From positions 1 through 39,143 of the IMG/VR virus record IMGVR_UViG_3300044591_002226: a stretch of 39,143 nt of DNA. One strand, given 5' to 3'. Positions within the stretch are counted from its first letter, which is position 1; each line of letters opens with the position of its first letter. Shown here piece by piece: positions 16,128 to 21,950 of this stretch. Made by a program: the position numbers and the translations under genes. The notes below the pieces were generated by a model. That model did no database searches, was not told the DNA's origin, and worked only from the letters and a program-made list of their open reading frames with translations. Source of the stretch: a virus.

Positions 16128-16143
16128 CCAGCGTCATCACAAT

Positions 16144-16182
16144 GGGGGCGGGTCTGGCCCGTGCGGGCTCGCCCCCTTTTTT
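16144..16182 (+). terminator. Rho-independent terminator after the DUF932 gene
   Basis: GGGGGCG (16144-16150) pairs with CGCCCCC (16170-16176). The loop contains a second GCCCG-TG-CGGGC hairpin, and the stem is followed directly by TTTTTT. The DUF932 stop is 17 bases upstream. Confidence 0.88.
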
Positions 16183-16190
16183 CCTCTCCC

Positions 16191-16421
16191 ATGAAAACCA
16201 AGCCCCCAGTCCAGCCTGTCCCAGCCAAGCGCGGCCCCGGTCGCCCTCCTCTTCCCAACGCACGCGGGTCCATGATCCCGTGGCGCATCCAGCCGAAGAC
16301 GCTCGACGCCTTCCGGTTCCTCGCTTTCGCCGCGAATGTCCCACCGGGCAAGTTGCTCGATGAGATGCTCGCCGAAACTAACGTCCGCAACCACATCCGT
16401 CAGACTATCCGTAAAAAGTAA
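16191..16421 (+). CDS. AT-hook plus ribbon-helix-helix-like small DNA-binding protein
   Basis: The 76-residue protein starts MKTKPPVQPVPAKRGPGRPP, where KRGPGRPP is an AT-hook-like minor-groove motif. It continues IPWRIQPKTLDAFRFLAFA then VPPGKLLDEMLAETNV, which fits a ribbon-helix-helix strand and two helices. It follows the terminator by 8 bases, so it either uses read-through or a weak promoter overlapping the terminator; no good promoter is visible. A role as regulator or nucleoid-like protein is inferred. Confidence 0.65.
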   Translation: MKTKPPVQPVPAKRGPGRPPLPNARGSMIPWRIQPKTLDAFRFLAFAANVPPGKLLDEMLAETNVRNHIRQTIRKK

Positions 16422-16430
16422 CCCGTATCC

Positions 16431-16832
16431 ATGAGCACCGATACGTCCGCCACTCCAGTTGAACAGGCCCGCGAGCTGATCGTTCGCGCCCTCGAAATCC
16501 TCTCGACGGTTGAGCCGTCGAAGCCGAAGCGTCAGCACCCGTTCGACATCGTCATCGACCGTGTCGCCGAGGCGTTCCGCGTTGACCGCGCTCTCATCTT
16601 CTCCCGGCTCCGCACGGCGGAAGCTGCTCGGCCCCGTCAGGTCGCGCTCTACTTCTGCCACCAGATTGACCGCGACACGCTGAAGATCGCGAAGTACTTC
16701 GGTCGTCAGCGTGCGACCGTCATCTGGCACCTGAGCACCATCGAGCACCACCTGCAGACGGACAAGAAATTTCGGACCTGCGTGGAGAGCCTCAGTCAGG
16801 AGCTGGAGGCACTCGTATCGAAGACGCCGTGA
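16431..16832 (+). CDS. Stand-alone DnaA domain IV-like DNA-binding protein
   Basis: The 133-residue protein aligns along residues 38-128 with the C-terminal DNA-binding domain of DnaA: IVIDRVAEAFRVDRALIFSR (I..VA..F.V...DL.S), AARPRQVALYFCHQI (the RPRQiAmYL.RE helix), LKIAKYFGRQRATVIWHLSTIEHHL (the IG..FGGRDHTTVLHA..KI helix-turn-helix) and DKKFRTCVESLSQEL. There is no AAA+ ATPase domain. GRQRATV replaces the usual GRDHTTV that contacts the DnaA box, so altered specificity is likely. Its ATG is part of a GTATCCATG sequence. It may mark the phage origin or compete with host DnaA; this is inferred. Confidence 0.82.
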   Translation: MSTDTSATPVEQARELIVRALEILSTVEPSKPKRQHPFDIVIDRVAEAFRVDRALIFSRLRTAEAARPRQVALYFCHQIDRDTLKIAKYFGRQRATVIWHLSTIEHHLQTDKKFRTCVESLSQELEALVSKTP

Positions 16833-17152
16833 CGACGCTCAACTTCCCGCTCAAGACGAAGGCGACCCAGCGTACGCCGGGCGAGACGTGGGACATCCTC
16901 ACCGGCATCTCGATGATCGTGCCGACGACGGTGGAGCTGACCCACAACCTCACGGACGACACGAACGACTGGCTGCTCATCGTCGTATTGGACTACGAAC
17001 TACGGGACCACGAACTGTACCAGCTCGCGCTGGCCGCTGGCCTCGACTACGTCGCGGTCGATGATTCGATGGGCCTGCGGGTCGTGGGTCCGCGGGCCGC
17101 GGAGTGGCGACCGTTCCCGGAGTTAACGTTCGTGCGGCTCACGACTGCCTGA
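16829..17152 (+). CDS. Unknown protein, 107 aa, GTG start
   Basis: It begins with GTG overlapping the TGA of the DnaA-like gene (GTGA), so translation is coupled. The product is beta-rich and acidic in the middle (NLTDDTNDWLLIVVLDYELRD), ending VVGPRAAEWRPFPELTFV. No motif identified. Same transcription unit as the DnaA-like gene and the following Cys-rich protein. Confidence 0.65.
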   Translation: MTTLNFPLKTKATQRTPGETWDILTGISMIVPTTVELTHNLTDDTNDWLLIVVLDYELRDHELYQLALAAGLDYVAVDDSMGLRVVGPRAAEWRPFPELTFVRLTTA

Positions 17153-17159
17153 TCCTACC

Positions 17160-17447
17160 GTGGCCTTCCCGTGCACCTCCTGCGGCCTCTGCTGCAAAGT
17201 GGGACCGAAGTTGGTGCCGGGGTGGCCACTGCGTGAGGACGGCGCGTGTATCCATTTACACCACGACAACACCTGCAAAATCTACGCCTCGCGACCGCTC
17301 GTCTGCCGGGTCGATCAGATGCAGCGGCTCTCGGGAGCAACGGAGCGGGAGCACCACGAGGCCAACGCCGAGGTCTGCAACCGGCTGCAGGAGGAGGCTA
17401 AAATGGACCCGAAATACCGCGTCCAACTGCCCCCAAAAAATTCTTGA
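17160..17447 (+). CDS. YkgJ-like CxxCGxCC metal/Fe-S cluster-binding protein
   Basis: The 95-residue protein starts with GTG (MAFPCTSCGLCCKVGPK). The motif CTSCGLCC at residues 5-12 together with CIHL and NTCKIYASRPLVCR is the signature of the YkgJ/UPF0153 family, thought to bind zinc or an Fe-S cluster, with some members acting in protein modification. It is 7 bases from the previous stop and its end overlaps cassette promoter copy 2. Role in infection unknown. Confidence 0.8.
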   Translation: MAFPCTSCGLCCKVGPKLVPGWPLREDGACIHLHHDNTCKIYASRPLVCRVDQMQRLSGATEREHHEANAEVCNRLQEEAKMDPKYRVQLPPKNS

Positions 17448-17494
17448 AAATAATGCTTGCAATAATCCCTGAGGGGCCTTTTGCTCTGTCTCGT
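17444..17494 (+). promoter_or_regulatory. Rightward cassette promoter, copy 2
   Basis: Box 1 17444-17466 (variant ending TTGCAATAAT), 17 bases, box 2 CTCTGTCTCGT 17484-17494. It overlaps the last bases of the YkgJ-like gene, and the ATG is at 17516. There is no terminator before it. Confidence 0.65.
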
Positions 17495-17515
17495 AACACT
17501 CAAATCCTCACTCAC

Positions 17516-17989
17516 ATGACCTCCTCCATCCTCACCCTGAACGACGCCCGCTCCCAGAAGAACGCCGCTGACGCCCGGTCCGAAGCCAAGGACACCGCCG
17601 CCGCGGCCAAGCGTCGCGAGACCGCCGCGATCCTCCGGGCCTACCCGCAGATTGGCGTCCTCCAGCGCGGCACCAGCCCGGTGTACTACGCTCACGTCGG
17701 CGTCACCCGTACCTACGTCGAGCACCGCAACATCCACGAGATCGTCGCCGCCGTCGCGTCCGCCGTAGCCCGTGGTGAGGACACCGGCGAGGCGGAGTAC
17801 CTTGCTGCGGCCCAGACCAAGGCGGACCTCTGGGTGCCCGCTTGCGGGGGCAAGGAAGTCCCGACGGTGGCCAATGGCCGGACCTTGCTCTACTGCTGGA
17901 ATCACGCCCGCCGGGAGCACGCGTACATCGACCTCCGCAGCGACACCGTCCTCTCCGACGACGAAGCCTCCGCCATCTTCCGCCGCTGA
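17516..17989 (+). CDS. Unknown protein, 157 aa
   Basis: The start MTSSILTLNDARSQ lies 22 bases after promoter box 2; an earlier in-frame ATG would sit within the promoter. An Ala-rich charged helix (residues 10-45) is followed by VYYAHVGVTRTYVEHRNIHEIVAAV and a C-terminal strand region, ACGGKEVPTVANGRTLLYCWN. No family recognised. There is no Shine-Dalgarno (leader ends CTCACTCACATG). First of several small genes in a rightward string ending at the 19044 terminator. Confidence 0.68.
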   Translation: MTSSILTLNDARSQKNAADARSEAKDTAAAAKRRETAAILRAYPQIGVLQRGTSPVYYAHVGVTRTYVEHRNIHEIVAAVASAVARGEDTGEAEYLAAAQTKADLWVPACGGKEVPTVANGRTLLYCWNHARREHAYIDLRSDTVLSDDEASAIFRR

Positions 17990-18009
17990 ACCCTCAACGA
18001 CCTACTCAC

Positions 18010-18279
18010 ATGACCTACTCCATCCTCACCCGCGACCTCGTCGCTGCGGGCTTCGTGCAGGCTTACTTTAACTCCAACAACGCGTGGGGCTTCGGCGGTG
18101 CCGTCGGGTTCCGCTTCGACCGCGGCAACGTTACGGTCAAGATCGCGGAGGCGTACGTCCGCCACCAGCGGAAGCCCACTGCTTTCGTCACGGTAACCAT
18201 CAATGGCCGACGCGTATGGGACGAGGTTCCCAGCCGCTTCGCCTACACGAAGGCCCGTGACCTCGCCCTCGCAGCCTAA
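18010..18279 (+). CDS. Unknown protein, 89 aa
   Basis: The start is MTYSILTRDLVAAGF, with a leader ending CTACTCACATG like the cassette genes. It contains a beta-rich GFGGAVGFRFDRGNVTVKIAEAYV and a conserved-looking VTVTINGRRVWDEVP. No motif recognised. It lies 20 bases after the previous stop and has no Shine-Dalgarno. Function unknown. Confidence 0.65.
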   Translation: MTYSILTRDLVAAGFVQAYFNSNNAWGFGGAVGFRFDRGNVTVKIAEAYVRHQRKPTAFVTVTINGRRVWDEVPSRFAYTKARDLALAA

Positions 18280-18302
18280 TCCATCATCCATCATCTCCTA
18301 CC

Positions 18303-18503
18303 ATGAATATCACCCGCATGCGCCGCTACCGGATCAACGCGCCGTCCACCTTGCAGATAGATCACAACCTTGACCAGCGTTTGGTCCTCGCCCCCCGCGA
18401 CCTCAGTGTAGAGGACGGCCCCACCGTGACGGCGTACTTTCTGGATGACGGTCCCGTGGTCTCCCAGCAGGTCCAAAAGCTGACCCTCAGTCCCACCCAC
18501 TAA
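18303..18503 (+). CDS. Small unknown protein, 66 aa
   Basis: The sequence starts MNITRMRRYRINAPSTLQID and ends in a strand-rich VVSQQVQKLTLSPTH. It is probably a small beta protein. The leader is a C/T-rich run (ATCATCTCCTACC) with no Shine-Dalgarno. The gene is flanked by short gaps in the same rightward string. Function unknown. Confidence 0.6.
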   Translation: MNITRMRRYRINAPSTLQIDHNLDQRLVLAPRDLSVEDGPTVTAYFLDDGPVVSQQVQKLTLSPTH

Positions 18504-18514
18504 GCCTCTTCACG

Positions 18515-18784
18515 ATGTACACCGAAATCCTAACCACCGAGGAGGCCGTGCGTCTCCTCTCGACCCTCACGACCCGCGACCACGCTGGTCGCCACTACAC
18601 CGTCCTCCACCCGCCCGCGCATCTCGACGACCTCGAACAAGCTGGGTACATCGAGGTGTATCGGCCTATCCACCACACGGGCGTCCGTTACAGCGAGGAA
18701 CACTGGCAGGTCGATGTGACGGACAAGGGTCGCGACCTCGTGGAGACGCACCCGGAGTACTGGCCGGAGGAGGCTCGGTCGTGA
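18515..18784 (+). CDS. Winged-helix-like small protein, 89 aa
   Basis: Helical N-terminus TEEAVRLLSTLTTRDHAG, then LDDLEQAGYIEVYRPIHH and HWQVDVTDKGRDLVE. A helix, an LEQAGYIEV turn, a beta wing and the TdKGrdlVe end resemble the tail of winged-helix domains. It would be a DNA-binding protein if correct. It overlaps the next GTG start by 4 bases. Confidence 0.6.
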   Translation: MYTEILTTEEAVRLLSTLTTRDHAGRHYTVLHPPAHLDDLEQAGYIEVYRPIHHTGVRYSEEHWQVDVTDKGRDLVETHPEYWPEEARS

Positions 18785-19038
18785 ACTCGCGCACCGCCCT
18801 GTCCCACACCCTCGGTCTCGATGCCGGAGAATTGTCCGACTACCAATACCAGCCCGGTGTCTTTCCCCGGGCGATCTACGCCATCGACGACGCTTACTTT
18901 TGCGTCGGCAAGCGGCCCCCGGGCCCGGCCCGCATGGAGCACCTCGCGGGGCTCCGGTGGGAGCCTCACGCCGATCAGTTCTGGGCCGAGCGGGCCTCGA
19001 CGATGATCTGGCGGGCCGAGGCGCAACCTGCACCGTAA
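18781..19038 (+). CDS. Unknown protein, 85 aa, GTG start
   Basis: GTG overlaps the previous TGA (GTGA). The sequence is MNSRTALSHTLGLDAGELSDYQYQP then AIYAIDDAYFCVGKRPP and a Trp-rich end (RWEPHADQFWAERAS). No motif recognised. It is the last gene before a strong terminator 6 bases downstream. Confidence 0.6.
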   Translation: MNSRTALSHTLGLDAGELSDYQYQPGVFPRAIYAIDDAYFCVGKRPPGPARMEHLAGLRWEPHADQFWAERASTMIWRAEAQPAP

Positions 19039-19043
19039 CCAAG

Positions 19044-19072
19044 GCCCCGGGGAGCGATTCCCGGGGCTTTTT
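19044..19072 (+). terminator. Rho-independent terminator, cassette boundary 1
   Basis: GCCCCGG (19044-19050) pairs with CCGGGGC (19061-19067), followed by TTTTT. The loop GAGCGATTC is shared with the terminator at 19608, pointing to duplication of the cassette boundary. Confidence 0.88.
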
Positions 19073-19090
19073 CATGCCCCAAAAATCTCC

Positions 19091-19141
19091 CTGAAATTAG
19101 TGCTTGCAACAATGCACGCAGGGGCCTTTACTCCGACTCGT
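19091..19141 (+). promoter_or_regulatory. Rightward cassette promoter, copy 3
   Basis: Box 1 CTGAAATTAGTGCTTGCAAC.. at 19091-19113, 17 bases, box 2 CTCCGACTCGT at 19131-19141; ATG at 19160. It begins 18 bases after the previous T run. Confidence 0.65.
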
Positions 19142-19159
19142 AACCTAAATCCTCATCAC

Positions 19160-19588
19160 ATGAAAACACACACCGTCCGCTTCTCCAACGCCACCTGCCG
19201 CGATGCCGCGCTGCTCATCCCCGCCGAACCGGCTTCGCTGTACCAAGTAGCCAAGCTGATCACGCAGAGTTATCTCGACTACATGTTCTCGCGCCCATCG
19301 CTCATGTCCGACGAGGTGTTAGTGTCGTCCATCGGCAAGAACAGCTTCTTCGGCGGGGCTCTGGGCGGCTGGCAAACGCGCCTGAACGCGAAGGATTTCG
19401 CCGCTCTCGAGAGCCTGTTGGATGACATTTGGTTGGCCGTGGCCGTGGTGCGGTACCGCGACAGCTCGATCTCGCCAGCCGACGCCTACCGGATCGCCGC
19501 GAAAAACGAGGCCCTCTCCGAGGCTGACCGCAAGTCCTTGCGGGCGATGGCCGCATTCGCGGAGCGGGCGGCGGGGGTCAACGCCTGA
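19160..19588 (+). CDS. Unknown protein, 142 aa, single-gene cassette
   Basis: The start MKTHTVRFSNATCRD follows promoter copy 3 without a Shine-Dalgarno. The product is mostly helical: LYQVAKLITQSYLDYMF, then an SIGKNSFFGGALGGWQTRL segment and a C-terminal Ala-rich helix. No family recognised. The gene has its own promoter and terminator, so it is an independent transcription unit about 550 bases long. Confidence 0.65.
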   Translation: MKTHTVRFSNATCRDAALLIPAEPASLYQVAKLITQSYLDYMFSRPSLMSDEVLVSSIGKNSFFGGALGGWQTRLNAKDFAALESLLDDIWLAVAVVRYRDSSISPADAYRIAAKNEALSEADRKSLRAMAAFAERAAGVNA

Positions 19589-19607
19589 CCAGCCTCAACC
19601 TCATCAG

Positions 19608-19636
19608 CCCCGGTGAGCGATTCCCGGGGTTTTTTT
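19608..19636 (+). terminator. Rho-independent terminator, cassette boundary 2
   Basis: CCCCGG (19608-19613) pairs with CCGGGG (19624-19629), followed by TTTTTTT. The GAGCGATTCCCGGGG half is nearly identical to the terminator at 19044. Confidence 0.85.
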
Positions 19637-19641
19637 GTGCC

Positions 19642-19692
19642 CTGAAATTAGTGCTTGCAACAATGCCTCCGCGTTGATCCACTCTGTCCCGT
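19642..19692 (+). promoter_or_regulatory. Rightward cassette promoter, copy 4
   Basis: Box 1 at 19642-19664 is identical to copy 3 in all 23 bases. Then 17 bases, box 2 CTCTGTCCCGT at 19682-19692 and ATG at 19708. It starts 5 bases after the preceding T run. Confidence 0.65.
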
Positions 19693-19707
19693 AACAAACT
19701 TACTCAC

Positions 19708-20181
19708 ATGATCCACACACGCATCACGAACGAAAAGATCACCGCCGCCCGCGAGCAGCTCCGAGCCGCTGCCGAGAACCGCGCACGCATGATCGCGGAG
19801 TGCCTCGTCGAGGAACTCGACTGCGTCCGCACCATCAACGCCGAGCGGACCAACCTCGATGTCCTCGACGCTCAGGAGGCCCTCAACGCCGCTGACGGCC
19901 AGTGGACGTTCCTCATCCTCACCGACCTCGCAGGTCAGGAAGTCGATGCGTTCGAGGCCGAGGGCCAGTGGGGCTGGCGGTGGTGCGTCGAGGGTCAGTG
20001 GATGCCGCAGTACGGCACCCGCGACACGGCGCGTCGCCTCGCCAACCTCGCGGCCCGAGGTTACAAGTGGACCGAGGTGACGCTGCCCGCCGTGGTGGCC
20101 ACCGAGGCCGCTGGAAATCACCTCGACGTGACCTACCTCCCGGCGGACCGCAGGCCCCGCCGGATCATCCGGGCGGCTTAA
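19708..20181 (+). CDS. Unknown protein, 157 aa, single-gene cassette
   Basis: The start MIHTRITNEKITAAREQL lies 15 bases after promoter box 2. A long N-terminal helix (about residues 8-60) precedes a domain with GQWTFLILTDLAGQEVDAFE, WGWRWCVEGQWMPQYGT and ARRLANLAARGYKWTEVTLP. No family recognised. There is no Shine-Dalgarno, and a terminator follows within 12 bases. Function unknown. Confidence 0.65.
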   Translation: MIHTRITNEKITAAREQLRAAAENRARMIAECLVEELDCVRTINAERTNLDVLDAQEALNAADGQWTFLILTDLAGQEVDAFEAEGQWGWRWCVEGQWMPQYGTRDTARRLANLAARGYKWTEVTLPAVVATEAAGNHLDVTYLPADRRPRRIIRAA

Positions 20182-20192
20182 CCGCTCCACCG

Positions 20193-20222
20193 GCCCCGGG
20201 CCTCACGGCTCGGGGCTTTTTT
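20193..20222 (+). terminator. Rho-independent terminator ending the rightward cassettes
   Basis: GCCCCG (20193-20198) pairs with CGGGGC (20211-20216), followed by TTTTTT. TTTTTTGTGCCCTG after the stem repeats the sequence after the 19608 terminator. Confidence 0.85.
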
Positions 20223-20448
20223 GTGCCCTGCCGCCGCCGTCCTTTGGCCTATACGGCCCAATTTGTGCCTGACGGCACGTCCGGACGCCCTGCGCGTTCC
20301 CGGGCCGGAAAGGCGGCTTGACGGCGGGTCGGCGGGTCGTACGGTGGTGGTGCCGGACGCGGTGCTCACGCTGGTCCGGGTGTCGTTCATGTGCAGTATA
20401 GCTGGCCTCGGGGGCTTCCTTCCTACGGCCCGGGGCCAGCTCCTGCGC
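20223..20448. other. Noncoding gap between convergent transcription units
   Basis: No convincing gene is present. It contains a strong imperfect hairpin with arms GCTGGCC.CGGG and CCCG.GGCCAGC (20401-20440) just past the end of the leftward operon; it lacks a clean T run on either side. A minus-strand TATACTGCACATG (20403-20391) resembles the phage leaderless promoter class but leads only into a low-complexity ORF crossing the terminator. Confidence 0.5.
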
Positions 20449-20976
20449 TCAGCTCCGCTCGACGGAAGGGATCACGGTCTGCCGATAAAGGCCCGAGGGC
20501 GAGAACCCCGGGCGCATGAAGGAGCGGTCCCAGAACGCAATCTCGTTCGTGGCTCGAATGACCAGCCTGCCTGTATCCATCCACGCCACGACGAACTCCT
20601 TGGCCTGCTCCGGGTGCCGGGAGAACGCGTCGCCCACGGGGACGATGGTCGCGAGGTACGTCCCCGAGGGGCCGATGGGCAGACGCACCTGCAATCCCCT
20701 GAGGTAGTCGTACTCCACCACCTCGCACCGTTCGGAATAACAGTCCCAGAGTTGCAGGTCGGCGGGCCTGTGCGTGACACACTGTGTCACCTGCGGGTGC
20801 GAAAGATGGTGTAACGGTATATTCCGATACAAGGCTCCGTTGTCCAGCAGGACGTGCCCGCCGTACACGCCGCCGACGTTGCACTGGACGGCGAACCAGA
20901 CGCCGTGCTGCGGGCCGTCCGAAATCGCCCCCGCGTCCACGTTGACGTATTGATGAACTGGAAGATCAGCGGCCAT
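20449..20976 (-). CDS. Conserved-looking phage protein, 175 aa
   Basis: The sequence starts MAADLPVHQYVNVDAGAISDGP and continues HGVWFAVQCNVGGVYGGHVLLDNGALYRNIPLHHL. A C-terminal beta-rich half carries EYDYLRGLQVRLP and GTYLATIVPVGD. The composition is well folded and rich in aromatic and Gly residues, unlike shadow ORFs. I recognise no named family. It is the last gene of the leftward small-gene operon and overlaps the upstream gene by 11 bases. Contains a GTATCCA site (20573). Confidence 0.78.
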   Translation of the reverse strand: MAADLPVHQYVNVDAGAISDGPQHGVWFAVQCNVGGVYGGHVLLDNGALYRNIPLHHLSHPQVTQCVTHRPADLQLWDCYSERCEVVEYDYLRGLQVRLPIGPSGTYLATIVPVGDAFSRHPEQAKEFVVAWMDTGRLVIRATNEIAFWDRSFMRPGFSPSGLYRQTVIPSVERS

Positions 20977-21166
20977 TGTTGGGTAGTTTCTTGCGGTGCA
21001 GCCGCCAAAGCGGGCTCCACTGCTGGTAGCTCATGCACCATATCATGTTTCGGTTCTCGCGCTCCAACGATTCCAGCCGCTCCACCGCCCGCTGAACAAC
21101 AATCGCACAACAGGGGTGGTCGTCGGCGACGCGACGAAGCCCGTTGATCAGCTCCTCAGTCGTCAC
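20966..21166 (-). CDS. Small unknown protein, 66 aa, GTG start
   Basis: The GTG start (MTTEELINGLRRVADDHP) overlaps the upstream gene by 11 bases. It contains CCAIVVQRAVERLESLERENRNM, carrying the same LERENxx heptad as its operon neighbours, and a basic C-terminus WRLHRKKLPNNGR. Probably a short coiled coil. Function unknown. Confidence 0.65.
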   Translation of the reverse strand: MTTEELINGLRRVADDHPCCAIVVQRAVERLESLERENRNMIWCMSYQQWSPLWRLHRKKLPNNGR

Positions 21167-21362
21167 TCTCGGTCTCCTCCACGGTCCACGGGCCGTCTGG
21201 GTCGTGCATCCCGGCACGCTCCATCACCTCGCGGAAGTCGAACGCGTTGTGGACGATGATGTCGCCCTCGTCCTCTCGTTCTGTCCTCGGGACGCAAGGA
21301 CATTGGGTCGAACGGTCGTGGGGTTGCAGGTCGTGAAGTGGTAGGACGTGGATACAGGTCAT
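21156..21362 (-). CDS. Small unknown acidic protein, 68 aa
   Basis: The start MTCIHVLPLHDLQPHDRSTQ overlaps the stop of the membrane miniprotein (ATGA), so the longer ORF in this frame is rejected. Cys/His residues in the first 30 positions (CIHV, LHDLQPH, CPC) may bind metal. The rest is acidic (EREDEGDIIV, VEETESDD). No family recognised. Overlaps the next gene by 11 bases. Confidence 0.65.
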   Translation of the reverse strand: MTCIHVLPLHDLQPHDRSTQCPCVPRTEREDEGDIIVHNAFDFREVMERAGMHDPDGPWTVEETESDD

Positions 21363-21505
21363 CGGCGTGATTTCCAGTTGAGCCACCAACTGTACGCGAT
21401 CACCGCCCAGCACGCCGCGAGCAACCCGGCGAAAACCGCGAGGAGGACGTAGGCTACGCCGGATTCCCAAAGCCACTGCTCGAATGGATGTCGGTATCTG
21501 ATCAT
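21359..21505 (-). CDS. Single-pass membrane miniprotein, 48 aa
   Basis: This 49-codon ORF is bounded by a GAGGAC ribosome site 6 bases before its ATG and an ATGA overlap with the next gene. It encodes MIRYRHPFEQWLWESG, one transmembrane helix (VAYVLLAVFAGLLAACWAVIA), then YSWWLNWKSRR. The positive C-terminus suggests N-out, C-in or a short amphipathic tail. It fits its neighbours exactly and fills an otherwise unexplained 146-base gap. Holin, spanin-like or exclusion roles are all possible; none is shown. Confidence 0.72.
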   Translation of the reverse strand: MIRYRHPFEQWLWESGVAYVLLAVFAGLLAACWAVIAYSWWLNWKSRR

Positions 21506-21507
21506 GG

Positions 21508-21681
21508 TTAGTCCTCGTCCACCCAATTAACGTCGCGCTCAAGATCGTCGCGCAGCTCCTGAGACGCCTGCTTCAGAGCCTCACGTCGCCACTCGAAATC
21601 CTCGCGGCAGTGCACGATGGCCCGCTCGTCAATGCGGGCGTCGATGTACGCGAACAGTTTCTCCAGTTGTTCAGGTGTCAT
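21508..21681 (-). CDS. Small acidic helical protein, 57 aa
   Basis: MTPEQLEKLFAYIDARIDER is followed by EWRREALKQASQELRDDLER and VNWVDED. Almost fully helical and charged, probably a coiled coil. Its ATG overlaps the upstream stop inside the AAGGAGG coupling element, and its stop is 2 bases before the membrane miniprotein start. Function unknown. Confidence 0.7.
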   Translation of the reverse strand: MTPEQLEKLFAYIDARIDERAIVHCREDFEWRREALKQASQELRDDLERDVNWVDED

Positions 21682-21950
21682 GGCTGGGCCTCCTTGGCTC
21701 GGGCTATTTCAATCTCTCTGTCTAGGTCGCAGGTGCTGAACGCTACAAACGCCTCAAGGACACCAGCCACACGGGCGGAATCGCGCTTGATCCACCGATA
21801 CCGTTCTGCGTCTGCCCGCAGCGCGGCGTTCTCGCGTTCGAGTCGGTCGATGTGCTTCAGCACGAGAAGGCTCTCGTCGGGCAGAGGATTTCCGCGTACG
21901 TCGCGCAAGACTTCCCCCGGGGAGTAGTCAGCTAAGCTTGGGAAGCTCAT
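21678..21950 (-). CDS. Coiled-coil small protein with LERENAALR heptads, 90 aa
   Basis: After MSFPSLADYSPGEVLRDVRG comes LKHIDRLERENAALRADAERYRWIKRD, a coiled coil, and the end EIARAKEAQP. The LERENAALR segment is encoded by the GCGGCGTTCTCGCGTTCGAG repeat found in two other genes here. The last codons form the AAGGAGG element that drives the next gene. Function unknown. Confidence 0.72.
   Translation of the reverse strand: MSFPSLADYSPGEVLRDVRGNPLPDESLLVLKHIDRLERENAALRADAERYRWIKRDSARVAGVLEAFVAFSTCDLDREIEIARAKEAQP

Noticed and set aside
20178-20390. Minus-strand ORF of 70 codons after TATACTGCACATG
   Set aside because: Low-complexity Ser/Thr/Arg product that runs through a rightward terminator; the promoter-like motif is noted, but coding is unlikely.
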